Below, in pieces: positions 22,897-30,577 of a stretch of 32,837 nt of DNA. Location of the stretch: NCBI GenBank assembly GCA_937949725.1, contig CALECT010000189.1:1-32837 (forward strand), in the 5' to 3' direction. Below the pieces are notes generated by a model, which saw only the letters and a program-made list of their open reading frames with translations, ran no database searches and was not told the origin of the DNA. A program made the translations under genes and the position numbers. How positions within the stretch are numbered: the stretch's first letter is position 1; the number at the start of each line of letters is the position of its first letter. The DNA is from an uncultured Pseudanabaenaceae cyanobacterium (GTDB lineage Bacteria > Cyanobacteriota > Cyanobacteriia > PCC-9006 > JAAUQQ01).

Positions 22897-23790
22897 ATGG
22901 CATTGGCCCCAGCCCATCTCCTGCTAATTCTGGACACCGAGACCAGCGGTATCGATGCCGCAGAGCATCATGTCCTCGAAATTGCGGCAATTCTCTATTC
23001 CGTGGAGCATCAGTGCGTTCTCCAGCAAATCAGTACGCTCATTCCTGGCAGTCGAGCAGACAACCCAGCTCAGTTTGTTAACAACATCCCCATCACTGCG
23101 GTGAACGATACACCTGGGGAACTCTCGGAATACCTCTGTCGGACGATCACCTACTGGGGTGAAATGGCAGAATACGTGGTTGCCCACAACGCCCCCTTCG
23201 ATCGCAAATGGTTCAAGGACCACCCCATTTTTGCCTCGCTGTATGAGCAACAGTGGCTCTGCACTTGCCATGAGTTCACTTGGCCCCAACAACATCGACC
23301 GGGACAGAAACTGATTGACTTGGCCTTGGCCCATGGCATTGGCGTCAGCAGTGCCCACCGGGCTTTGACGGACTGCCAGCTCATCGCTTCCTTGTTTGAC
23401 CGTATGGATGATTTGCCAGGCATGATTGCCCAGGCCGCAACACCTAAGGTTTTGGTGCGGGCGGATGTTTCCTTCAAGGAGAAACAACTCGCAAAGGATG
23501 CGGGCTTCCGCTGGGACGGCAAGGGGAAGCAATGGACCCTGCGCATGAATCCGACTGAGGCGGAAAAGCTGCCCTTTGCCCACAGTCTATTGGCAGAGGA
23601 TGGGGTGACTGTCCTCTCGGCTTCATCGGGAGCTGAGGCAGATACTACGGCAGGAGCATCCCAAGCCAAAGCGGCCTCGAAGCGGAAACCTAAATCTGAG
23701 AATCCTAAAGCTGAGTCCAAGGTTGAGGGAGCTCAACCTAAATCTAAGCCTGAACAACTGGTTGATGATGAAAATGCATTGCCGTTTTGA
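22897..23790 (+). CDS. DEDDh 3'-5' exonuclease with extra C-terminal domain
   Basis: 297 residues from ATG 22897; the open frame reaches back to 22786 but that part covers the porin terminator. The N-terminal ~170 residues are a DnaQ-type (DEDDh) exonuclease with all catalytic residues: ILDTETSGID (Asp13, Glu15), AHNAPFDRKWF (Asp102), and SAHRALTDCQL (His154, Asp159). These enzymes remove nucleotides from 3' ends of DNA or RNA. Residues about 185-225 (VRADVSFKEKQLAKDAGFRW, then WTLRM) resemble the short DUF5710-type domain (strand, KxxAKxxGxRWD, strand) known from phage, plasmid-primase and nuclease proteins. The tail (240-297) is Lys/Ala/Ser-rich and probably disordered, ending NALPF, a pattern resembling the acidic/hydrophobic tip of SSB proteins. 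The substrate is not determinable here. Confidence 0.85.
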   Translation: MALAPAHLLLILDTETSGIDAAEHHVLEIAAILYSVEHQCVLQQISTLIPGSRADNPAQFVNNIPITAVNDTPGELSEYLCRTITYWGEMAEYVVAHNAPFDRKWFKDHPIFASLYEQQWLCTCHEFTWPQQHRPGQKLIDLALAHGIGVSSAHRALTDCQLIASLFDRMDDLPGMIAQAATPKVLVRADVSFKEKQLAKDAGFRWDGKGKQWTLRMNPTEAEKLPFAHSLLAEDGVTVLSASSGAEADTTAGASQAKAASKRKPKSENPKAESKVEGAQPKSKPEQLVDDENALPF

Positions 23791-23964
23791 CCCCGGCTAG
23801 CTCTAATGCAGATTCTGAGGTCAGATGAAGACTGGGTTGTTTTAATTACACGCAAGTAGTAAAAAATACATCAATGTGAAGGTTCGCTACTGAAACTACG
23901 ATTCTTCCGTAAAAACCTCTCTCAAAGCGGGTTTATCTCACCTAGGATGTAGACAACTCAATCA

Positions 23965-25278
23965 GTGAAAAGCCACATGACTCTGGCCCTGCAGCGCACT
24001 CGTGCTCCCCGCTTAAACAACCCAACGGTGTTTAAGTTGCCCTGCGGTTTGACTATCATTGCCGAGCAGATGCCCATTGATGTGGTGACGCTTGATGTAT
24101 GGGCGCGGGTGGGCTCTGCCATGGAGCCGGATGAAATCAACGGCATGGCTCATTTTCTGGAGCACATGGTGTTTAAGGGAACTGAGCAGCTTAAGGCTGG
24201 AGAATTTGAGCAGCGGGTCGAAGAGCGGGGCGCAGTGATGAATGCCGCGACGAGCCAGGACTATACCCACTTCTACATCACCACTGCGCCAAAGGATTTT
24301 GAGGAGCTCGCACCGCTACAGCTAGACCTCGTCTTCAATCCCACGATTCCCGATGTGGACTTTGAGCCAGAGCGCCAGGTGGTGCTGGAGGAAATTTTGC
24401 GTTCTGAAGATAGTCCCCAACGCCGGGGGTATCGTCACATGATTGAGAGCTGCTTCGATCGCTTGCCCTATCGCCGTCAGGTCTTAGGTCCAGCAGCGGT
24501 GATTGAAGGCGTCACGCCCCAGCAGATGCGGGATTTCCATACGAGCTGGTATACGCCCCAGAATCTGACGATTGTGGCGGTGGGTAATTTGCCAGTGGAG
24601 ACCATGGTGGAGACGGTGAAGCGTTCTGTACCAGAGCAGTTTAAGCAGCGCAAGAACAGCCCTGTGATTCCCGCCGCCGCCATTTTGCCTGAGCCGATCC
24701 TCAAGCAAGTCAGCCGCCATGAGTTCACGGACCCTTCTCTCCAGCAAACGCGGCTGATGATGAGCTGGCGGGTACCGGGGCTTCAGCATGTAGATGACAC
24801 CTATGGCTTGGATGTACTGGCCTCGATTCTGTCCCAGGGGCGCACATCGCGGCTGATTCAGGATTTGCGGGAGCAGCGGGCTCTGGTGACGTCGGTTTCT
24901 GCTAGCAATGCGGATTATTGGGCACAGGGACTGTTCACGATTTCAGCGCGGTTGAAGGCTGAGAATCTTGAGGCCGTAGAAGCGCTGGTTGTGGAGCATT
25001 TGAACCGCCTGCGCAATACGCCCGTGACGGAGGCGGAGATTTCGCGGGTGCGGACCCAGGTGGCAAATCGGTTTGTGTTTGGCAATGAGCGGCCTAGCGA
25101 TCGCGCCGGTCTCTACGGCTATTACCAAACCCTGATTGGTGACCTAGAACCTGCCTTTGACTATCCCGAGATTATTCGCAGCATCACCGCTGATGACCTT
25201 CAAGCAGCGGCTCAGAAATACCTCAATCCTGAGGCTTACACTTTGGTGGTGATTCGTCCTGAAGAGAAGGCTGCTTAG
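23965..25278 (+). CDS. M16 family zinc metallopeptidase (processing-peptidase type)
   Basis: 437-residue M16B peptidase, related to PqqF-like and mitochondrial processing peptidase subunits. The inverted zinc motif is intact: HFLEH (His63, Glu66, His67) with the distal acidic ligand in VVLEEILRSED (Glu142/143) about 76 residues later. VEERGAVMNAATSQDYTHFY and the second-half SILSQGRTSRLIQDLREQ are family hallmarks, and the length suits a single M16B chain acting as homodimer or with a partner. Cyanobacteria commonly encode two adjacent M16 genes, one active and one not; only this active-type one is present nearby. Start: GTG 23965 or ATG 23977 (MTLALQRTRA); neither has a strong ribosome-binding site. 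No signal peptide, so probably cytosolic. Confidence 0.92.
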   Translation: MKSHMTLALQRTRAPRLNNPTVFKLPCGLTIIAEQMPIDVVTLDVWARVGSAMEPDEINGMAHFLEHMVFKGTEQLKAGEFEQRVEERGAVMNAATSQDYTHFYITTAPKDFEELAPLQLDLVFNPTIPDVDFEPERQVVLEEILRSEDSPQRRGYRHMIESCFDRLPYRRQVLGPAAVIEGVTPQQMRDFHTSWYTPQNLTIVAVGNLPVETMVETVKRSVPEQFKQRKNSPVIPAAAILPEPILKQVSRHEFTDPSLQQTRLMMSWRVPGLQHVDDTYGLDVLASILSQGRTSRLIQDLREQRALVTSVSASNADYWAQGLFTISARLKAENLEAVEALVVEHLNRLRNTPVTEAEISRVRTQVANRFVFGNERPSDRAGLYGYYQTLIGDLEPAFDYPEIIRSITADDLQAAAQKYLNPEAYTLVVIRPEEKAA

Positions 25279-25505
25279 CTGACTAAGCGGAGGTTGCAAG
25301 TCCCAGAATCAAGTCGCGAAACGAGCCCTTAGGTTCTTCGCAGTGCTGAGGCTGAGGAGAGGTTTATGCGAAGGGGATTCAATAATGCATGAATCATGTG
25401 AACCGAAATTGTCCAAGCAAAGATGCTGCTAGAGGGTCACGAACCCGAGCCGTCCCTGGTCAATAGCGCTCTCTGCCCCGGTAATGCGGCGGCGAATCCA
25501 ACCCA

Positions 25506-25727
25506 CTACTTCTGCCCATCCTTCCGGGCATAACGTCGCGCTGAGCTACGCGTCCAAATTACCGCACCCACCGTAAACGGCACCAAGGCAAACGCCCCCC
25601 CGGCAACCAAAGCATGGTCTCGCAAATAGGGTGACGACATCATCGCCCCAATCCCCAAGAAGCAATAGATCAGCCCCGCGACTGGAATCCCAAAGAAAAA
25701 TATCGCAGCCTTATCGTTGTTGTCCAT
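25506..25727 (-). CDS. Small two-helix membrane protein, unknown function
   Basis: A 73-residue protein from ATG 25727 (MDNNDKAAIFFFG), preceded by AGGGA in the minus-strand leader at a suitable distance; the frame extends six codons further to 25745. Two hydrophobic helices (about 8-30 and 37-58) flank a short polar loop, and the C-terminus is strongly basic (RSSARRYARKDGQK), so by the positive-inside rule both ends would be cytoplasmic. I do not recognise the family. No obvious functional neighbour. Confidence 0.6.
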   Translation of the reverse strand: MDNNDKAAIFFFGIPVAGLIYCFLGIGAMMSSPYLRDHALVAGGAFALVPFTVGAVIWTRSSARRYARKDGQK

Positions 25728-25840
25728 GGAAATCCCTAAAGGCAAGCAGGCAAAATCAATCTAACGCGATTCTTTCTCGAACTCGCCAGCCCCCATAGTG
25801 CGTTGCTCGGTCACAGACCAGGAACCTAGCCCAAAACAAT

Positions 25841-25865
25841 GCCCCAGCATCTGAGATGCTGGGGC
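25841..25865 (-). terminator. Terminator of the first RRM gene
   Basis: GCCCCAGCATCT (25841-25852) and AGATGCTGGGGC (25854-25865) form a perfect 12-bp stem with a single-base centre, effectively a 4- to 5-base loop. On the minus strand it is followed by ATTGTTTTGGG, which gives a modest T-tract, about 80 bp past the gene's stop. Confidence 0.8.
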
Positions 25866-25946
25866 AAGAGCGACCCAAGAGAATCATTGAAACTGGAACA
25901 AAGGGCTCAAGCCCAATAATTCAGAGGCGACTGGCCGTTAGGCGCT

Positions 25947-26246
25947 TTAGTAGCGACCGCGACCGCCACCGCCGCCACCGAAGGAACCACCGCCACCACG
26001 GGGCTCGCGGGGCTTAGCCTTGTTCACGCGGATCTCGCGACCCATCCACTCAGCGCCGTCAAGCGCTTCGATGGCCTTGTCTTCTTCTGCGTCAGAGCTA
26101 AGCTCGACGAAGCCGAAGCCACGCATACGACCGGTCTCACGGTCAGTGGGCAGCTGCACACGCTTAACGGTGCCATACTCCGCAAAAACCTCAGTCAAAT
26201 CCGCCTCGGTGGCGTCAAATGACAGGTTACCAATGTAAATAGACAT
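25947..26246 (-). CDS. Glycine-rich RRM RNA-binding protein (copy 1)
   Basis: 99 residues from ATG 26246 (MSIYIGNLSF); the frame extends 11 codons upstream into the leader, but the paralogue at 27614-27904 begins at the same methionine. One RRM with RNP2 (IYIGNL) and RNP1 (RGFGFVEL), then a basic linker and a short glycine-rich tail (GGGGSFGGGGGGRGRY). This is the cyanobacterial Rbp family; several members are cold-induced and act on RNA or mRNA localisation. The coding sequence and the upstream leader (26291-26370) both match the second copy 1.6 kb away. Cytosolic. Confidence 0.93.
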   Translation of the reverse strand: MSIYIGNLSFDATEADLTEVFAEYGTVKRVQLPTDRETGRMRGFGFVELSSDAEEDKAIEALDGAEWMGREIRVNKAKPREPRGGGGSFGGGGGGRGRY

Positions 26247-26290
26247 GGAGAAATCCAAAAAATCAAAACGAACGGACAATCAATAGATTT

Positions 26291-26370
26291 AGATTTCGGA
26301 GAGGAGCCTGCCACCAATAAACGCGAAGAACCCGTCGATACTGAAACAAATGCTACAACCGAATACTTAA
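26291..26370 (-). promoter_or_regulatory. Conserved promoter/5' leader of RRM copy 1
   Basis: This stretch begins 45 bases upstream of the start codon and is closely matched by 27949-28026, which lies at the same distance upstream of RRM copy 2. Shared blocks on the plus strand include AGATTTCGGAGAGGA, AATAAACG, CGATACTG and ACAACCGAATACTT. Conservation outside the coding region implies a shared promoter and untranslated leader, plausibly for cold or stress control as for other rbp genes (inference). Confidence 0.7.
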
Positions 26371-26470
26371 TCTTCGACCAAATAGTAACACCCCCGGAAA
26401 CCGGGTTTAGTCACTAATGGACAATAATCCTATCAAATATTATCAGGAGTTACTGCCTTCATAGGTAACA

Positions 26471-26501
26471 TTACTCTGATTAGTTTTGCTAATCAGAGTA
26501 A
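26471..26501. other. Orphan 13-bp perfect inverted repeat
   Basis: TTACTCTGATTAG (26471-26483) and CTAATCAGAGTAA (26489-26501) around TTTTG. It is AT-rich and not next to a gene end. It could be a protein-binding operator, the end of an unannotated small transcript, or an upstream control element of the RRM gene that starts 225 bp to the left. Confidence 0.6.
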
Positions 26502-27117
26502 AACTTTCCTCCAATCGTCCGCCAGTCGTCGTTTTCAGCAGCTTTTTGGCGTTTCTCAATGCACCTATCGATTCCCCAGGATTATCTGTCCCTCGGAGCG
26601 AAATCCTAGGGAAAATCTAGAAAACCCGATTTATAACGAGTCGATGCTGCAAGACCTCCAAAGGCAATTTCCAAGACATGAACAGGGGAAACTGAGGGTA
26701 ATGGACTAAAACTGCCCTTTACGTATTGCGACGCAGCCAACACTCCAACTTGTCGGGGCGCCAATGCTCCAGGCCCCTCGTTATCAGTCAGCAGTGTGCT
26801 GCACACCAACATCGCAGGACTGAATCTCGCATCAACAGCAATTCTGCAAAGGTTAAGGTAAAACTGCGAATGGCCTAAGCCCAGGACTGGGAAATGGGTT
26901 CAAGTAATGCCAGGAAATGTTGGCGGCGATCGCCTGGTTATCGAGGAGAACCGTAATGCTCTCCGCCAAGTGCCCCGAGAGGAAAGAAACGAGTGCGGCT
27001 GAAAGCAACAATCCACTCTCAAAGTAGCTAGGCCCTTAATCGAACATAAAGACCGTTAAGGAAGCAGCCTAAAGCCAGCACAGTATCTATCTGGCAGAAT
27101 GTGCAATGAATGGATGT

Positions 27118-27342
27118 CTAAGCCAACAGAGCCTTCAAAAAGCTATAGGTCTGGCCTGCGTTGAGAGACTGCTGTTGAGCACCATATTGAATCACGTAGT
27201 ACCCAGCTCGCTCTCCACAAGCCGTGCAGGTGAAGACACCCGTTTTTAGAGCGTCGACACTACAGCGGCGGATTTCTTCAGCAAGCCACTGGTCAAAGTC
27301 AGCAGTGGTAGGAGAAAGCAATTGAGTTGCGTGAAGTTCCAT
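27118..27342 (-). CDS. Small CxxC protein of unknown function
   Basis: 74 residues from ATG 27342 (MELHATQLLSP); the frame runs on to 27444 but the extra N-terminus looks unconserved. The first half is an amphipathic helix (ADFDQWLAEEIRRCSVDALK), followed by FTCTACGERAGYYVIQYG with Cys39 and Cys42 and a C-terminal helix. Cys27 with the CxxC pair could bind zinc or form a redox site, but a full four-ligand zinc ribbon is not present in one chain. I do not recognise the family. It lies between two RRM genes on the same strand, separated from the right-hand one by a terminator, so it is probably transcribed alone. Confidence 0.6.
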   Translation of the reverse strand: MELHATQLLSPTTADFDQWLAEEIRRCSVDALKTGVFTCTACGERAGYYVIQYGAQQQSLNAGQTYSFLKALLA

Positions 27343-27517
27343 GGGGATGATTCTCAAGGGGGATATAAGAGCGAACCAGTGCAAACCCTGGGTGGTTCGG
27401 TTCAGTTCAACCTTTGTTGTAAGAGCAATCGCTGAAGTGAACATCTATATATTGACTGCACTGACGAGCGTTCGCTTGAGGGAGCCCTGAAAATCCAATT
27501 AAAAATTCCTGAGCATG

Positions 27518-27556
27518 AAAAAGCGCGTCATAACCCGGAGGTCATAACGCGCTTTT
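27518..27556 (-). terminator. Terminator of the second RRM gene
   Basis: AAAAAGCGCGT (27518-27528) and ACGCGCTTTT (27547-27556) form a stem with further pairing inside (CATAACC / GGTCATA), and the minus-strand arm ends in TTTTT. It lies about 58 bp past the RRM stop and can work in both directions. Confidence 0.85.
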
Positions 27557-27613
27557 CCACAATTCAACAGGGCTTTACCGCAGTAAAACCCACAGAATCA
27601 GACTAAACAAGCC

Positions 27614-27904
27614 TTAGTAACGGCCACCGCCGCCACCGAAGGAGCCACCGCCACCACGGGGCTCACGGGGCTTAGCCTTGTTCACTTTGAGGTCGCGGCC
27701 CATCCACTCTGCACCGTCCAGAGCTTCAATTGCCTTAGCCTCTTCATCATCGGAGCTTAGCTCCACAAAACCGAAGCCACGCATGCGGCCAGTTTCCCGG
27801 TCGGTGGGCAACTGAACACGCTTAACGGTTCCGTACTCTGCAAAAACTTCGTTGAGATCAGCCTCGGTGGCATCAAACGACAAGTTACCTACGTAGATAG
27901 ACAT
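27614..27904 (-). CDS. Glycine-rich RRM RNA-binding protein (copy 2)
   Basis: 96 residues. RNP2 is IYVGNL and RNP1 is RGFGFVEL; the tail is GGGGSFGGGGGRY, three residues shorter than in copy 1. The two proteins differ at only a few positions (for example IYIGNL versus IYVGNL, DLTEV versus DLNEV, MGREIRV versus MGRDLKV), so this is a fairly recent or strongly conserved duplication. Many codons differ at third positions, so the copies are not freshly made. The ATG at 27904 is the only sensible start. It has its own leader and terminator and is therefore an independent unit. Likely an RNA chaperone or mRNA-binding protein, cytosolic. Confidence 0.94.
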   Translation of the reverse strand: MSIYVGNLSFDATEADLNEVFAEYGTVKRVQLPTDRETGRMRGFGFVELSSDDEEAKAIEALDGAEWMGRDLKVNKAKPREPRGGGGSFGGGGGRY

Positions 27905-27948
27905 GATTCTGCTCCAAAATCAAAATATTCGAACAAGCTAAGAAATTC

Positions 27949-28026
27949 AGATTTCGGAGAGGAACCTGCTAACAATAAACGTTCAAAACTGACGATACTG
28001 AACAAATACTACAACCGAATACTTTA
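27949..28026 (-). promoter_or_regulatory. Conserved promoter/5' leader of RRM copy 2
   Basis: This stretch matches 26291-26370 almost base for base apart from two single-base gaps and scattered substitutions, and starts the same 45 bases upstream of its start codon. The part nearest the start codon (27905-27948) is not conserved between copies, so selection or recent duplication acts on the distal leader. Confidence 0.7.
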
Positions 28027-28035
28027 TCCTCAACG

Positions 28036-28625
28036 CTTAGGCTATCACCACGTAAGAGGGCCGTCAAATAAATCTTTTACGCAATAATTTTGGGAAAATC
28101 GGACTTATCTCAAATTAGTCTTATGCTTCTTGGCTAGCATTTTTTATGTTTTTTTTGATTATTTAATCCCAAGCCCTAAGGTGACTCGAACGACATTGAA
28201 TACGATGGTTCAGGTCAGCCAAAACCCCATCTATCATTAAGATAGAGCCTCCGCGAGAAATCACCAGGGCGATAGAAAGAAGAACTCAAAATTCCCTCAA
28301 GACCTCTAAACGGGACTCCAAATCAATCGTTGAATTCTGAACACTTTGAGACAGAGAATTAGAGAGGTCAAGGATCCCAGACATTTCAGGTGTTTATGAA
28401 CCGAATTTATCTCATTCTTTCTAGGGCAACTAACAGTATTGGTAAGACTCAAAACTAAATGTATTTGGGCAGGAACTCTGAGATCCTTCGACATATCCAA
28501 GAAAAGTCCTCTGTTCGCCAGAACAGACGGACTCCTAGCACTCTGCTCTGGTTATTCCGGCAAATAGCTGTACCTGGGCAAAGGCAACAAACCTCAATAG
28601 GCTAAAGACCTATAGGAAGAGGATC
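28036..28625. other. Non-coding gap upstream of rarD
   Basis: About 590 bp, AT-rich from 28060 to 28170 with a T8 run near 28150. A small hairpin TCTATC (28230-28235) / GATAGA (28241-28246) is visible. A 64-codon minus-strand frame at 28306-28500 has no features and is probably spurious. The rarD promoter must be here but cannot be placed; its ribosome-binding site GGAAGAGG lies about 28615-28622. Confidence 0.5.
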
Positions 28626-29522
28626 ATGGCTGAATTTGACCGTCGCACTGGGCCGCTTTACGCCATTTTGGGCTACGGGGCCTGGGGCTTATTTCCCCTC
28701 TACTGGAAGCAGCTCAATGGTGTCCCAGCTCTAGAGATCATTAGTCATCGCATGGCTTGGTCACTATTGCTTCTGCTGGGTTTACTGGCAGTACGGGGAC
28801 GCTGGGGAGACTTTCGCCAAGCCTTGGGCAATCGGCGATCGCTCTCCCTCCTGTTCCTATCTGCCTCTTTGCTAGCGGTGAACTGGGGACTCTATATATA
28901 TGGTGTAAATAGCGATCGCGTCGTCGAAACCAGCCTGGGCTATTTCATCAATCCCCTGGTAACGGTGCTTCTAGGCGTGATCTTCTATGGTGAGCGTTTT
29001 AGCCGGGCACAAACCCTGGCAATCGCCCTTGCCACCACTGGCGTTGGGCTCTTTGTGCTGCAATTTGGTCAGGTGCCCTGGATTGCCCTGGGGGTGGCTT
29101 TTTCCTTTGCCTTCTATGGACTGTTACGCAAGAAGATTGCGATCGCACCCCTCGTCGGACTCGCGATCGAGACTTTACTCCTCACACCCATTGCCCTGGC
29201 CTACATCAGTCAGCTCCAATTCAGCGGTGATGGAAACTTCCTGGCAACACCATGGCTGACGCTGCTATTTGTCGGCAGTGGCGCTGTCACAGCCTTACCG
29301 CTGCTATGGTTCAACAACGCAGCTAAGCGATTGCGCCTCTCGACGCTGGGCTTATTTCAATATATGGCTCCCAGCATTCAGCTCCTGCTAGGAGTCTTTG
29401 TCTATGGCGAAGCCTTTACCCAGGCCCATGGCATTACCTTCGGCCTGATCTGGCTCGGCTTACTGATTTACACCATCAGCACCCAGCAACAGAACAAGCA
29501 GCCGATCCAAGCTGAAATCTAA
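28626..29522 (+). CDS. rarD: RarD-type EamA family transporter
   Basis: 298-residue inner-membrane protein with about ten hydrophobic helices, of the drug/metabolite transporter superfamily. The RarD subgroup is marked by the N-terminal GPLYAILGYGAWGLFPLYWK, ISHRMAWSLLLLL, NWGLYIYGVNSDRVVETSLG and YFINPLVTVLLGVIFYGER, and by FQYMAPSIQLLLGVFVYGE near the end. E. coli RarD was linked to chloramphenicol sensitivity, but its substrate is unknown, so a drug-export function should not be assumed. A GGAAGAGG ribosome-binding site precedes ATG 28626. The gene ends 3 bp from the convergent DUF952 gene, with no terminator between. Confidence 0.93.
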   Translation: MAEFDRRTGPLYAILGYGAWGLFPLYWKQLNGVPALEIISHRMAWSLLLLLGLLAVRGRWGDFRQALGNRRSLSLLFLSASLLAVNWGLYIYGVNSDRVVETSLGYFINPLVTVLLGVIFYGERFSRAQTLAIALATTGVGLFVLQFGQVPWIALGVAFSFAFYGLLRKKIAIAPLVGLAIETLLLTPIALAYISQLQFSGDGNFLATPWLTLLFVGSGAVTALPLLWFNNAAKRLRLSTLGLFQYMAPSIQLLLGVFVYGEAFTQAHGITFGLIWLGLLIYTISTQQQNKQPIQAEI

Positions 29523-29525
29523 CTT

Positions 29526-29912
29526 CTATCGTTGCAGTTCCTTCGGCAGCACAAAGCCACCATCTCCATCCAAGCCAAAGGGCAAGACTTGGGTCACCGC
29601 CTCTAGATTCATCGCTCCATAGAGGTGGGGAAAGGTTCCATGGCCGGGCACCTCGTCATAGCGCAGTTCCGCTGACAGCTTTGTGGGGTCAATACAGAGC
29701 AGCATGAGTCCTGTCTGACCTTTGTAAAACTGGTTTGCGGCCCAGACCACCTGCTTGGGCTGGGATAAATGAATAAACCCTTCAGTCTCAAGCGAAGCAG
29801 CTGCATAGGAACCTGCAGCTTGGGCAGCCGCCCAGGTTTCTGCATCAAGGATATGCACCAGCAACTGCGGACTCTCTTGCACTGAAGGTGCCACTGAGGG
29901 GGAATTTGTCAT
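29526..29912 (-). CDS. DUF952 domain protein
   Basis: 128 residues, soluble. The DUF952 pattern is clear: VHILDAETWAAAQAAGSY, LETEGFIHLSQPKQV, ANQFYKGQTGLMLLCID, LRYDEV and FPHLYGAMNLEAV. DUF952 proteins have a compact fold reminiscent of ADP-ribosyltransferase-like or glutathione-S-transferase-neighbouring families, but no activity is firmly established that I know of. The ATG overlaps the stop of the SRPBCC gene by one base (TAATG), so translation is probably coupled. Convergent with rarD, 3 bp apart. Confidence 0.88.
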   Translation of the reverse strand: MTNSPSVAPSVQESPQLLVHILDAETWAAAQAAGSYAAASLETEGFIHLSQPKQVVWAANQFYKGQTGLMLLCIDPTKLSAELRYDEVPGHGTFPHLYGAMNLEAVTQVLPFGLDGDGGFVLPKELQR

Positions 29913-30457
29913 TAGTTCTCTACTACAGTTTTAAGATTCTGTAGGCCAGTCTCATAGTCGCCGCCCACCATACCATCCATCAGGAATCCCATATAGGTAC
30001 TCACTGGCTTCATCACAAAAGGCACTCCCTCCCGCATTTCAGCATCCAAAGACCAGGTCACCTGAGTCTGGCCATCGGCAGTTGGCACCAAATCAAACGC
30101 GGCCTCTGCCAGGCCCTGTTCATCAAATTCCAAATGGGTCTCAACATGGCTAGGACTCTCCAGTGCCATCACCACTTGGCTTCCTTCACCAACCTGGGGA
30201 TTGTCACTGGACCAAATCATGCGTTGGCCCACCCCAGAACCTTCCACAGTGAGCTGGGCATCGGGATCCATACTGGCCCAGGGTGACCAAGCAGACCAAG
30301 CGTTAAAGTCACTCACCTGGGCAAAGATCTGCTCCGGCGAGGCATTGATCACCAGGCTCCGCTCCACATGGGCATGGGCTGGCAGGAGAAAGCCTAAACC
30401 AAAGAGAAACACCACCACACCGAAGGAGATACCAATCAGTCGCTTAAGTGAAGCCAT
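29912..30457 (-). CDS. SRPBCC (START/polyketide-cyclase-like) protein with N-terminal anchor
   Basis: 181 residues from ATG 30457 (MASLKRLIG); the frame extends eight codons further. The N-terminus is a membrane anchor or signal peptide (about 7-27, GVVVFLFGLGFLLPAHA). The rest follows the SRPBCC fold: VERSLVINASPEQIFAQVSD, FNAWSAWSPWASMDPDAQ, a middle beta sheet ending VTWSLDAEM, and a C-terminal helix (DYETGLQNLKTVVEN). Such domains bind hydrophobic small molecules; ligands of this subgroup are unknown. It is the first gene of a two-gene unit with DUF952. Confidence 0.85.
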   Translation of the reverse strand: MASLKRLIGISFGVVVFLFGLGFLLPAHAHVERSLVINASPEQIFAQVSDFNAWSAWSPWASMDPDAQLTVEGSGVGQRMIWSSDNPQVGEGSQVVMALESPSHVETHLEFDEQGLAEAAFDLVPTADGQTQVTWSLDAEMREGVPFVMKPVSTYMGFLMDGMVGGDYETGLQNLKTVVEN

Positions 30458-30577
30458 GGGATTGAAAGGGTAAGGGGCCAAATGCTAAACATCGATCAGC
30501 CCCAGTGTAGAAATAGTGAGCCGGCGATCGCCGCTCCTCGCAATACAACGTCAAATCTCAACAGCCCTGGCAGAGAA

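Larger units (their letters stand above)
26247..27117. other. Large gene-poor gap between the two RRM genes
   Basis: About 870 bp. It contains the leader of RRM copy 1 (26291-26370), a 13-bp perfect inverted repeat (26471-26501), and a second structured stretch with TTGGCGG (26920-26926) pairing CCGCCAA (26963-26969) around an inner GAGA...TCTC stem and a HIP1 site at about 26927-26934. A 68-codon frame at 26606-26812 (minus) has no recognisable features and is probably spurious. I recognise no 6S, tmRNA, SRP or RNase P RNA here, but an uncharacterised small RNA is possible. Confidence 0.5.

Noticed and set aside
23151..23720. 189-codon and 219-codon minus-strand frames (22924-23720) across the exonuclease
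   Set aside because: Antisense to a complete DEDDh exonuclease with all catalytic residues; no independent support.
26606..26812. 68-codon minus-strand ORF between the RRM genes
   Set aside because: No ribosome-binding site, family motif or sensible neighbour; the translation looks random.
28306..28500. 64-codon minus-strand ORF upstream of rarD
   Set aside because: No features beyond being open; Ser/Leu/Arg-rich random-looking translation in a non-coding gap.
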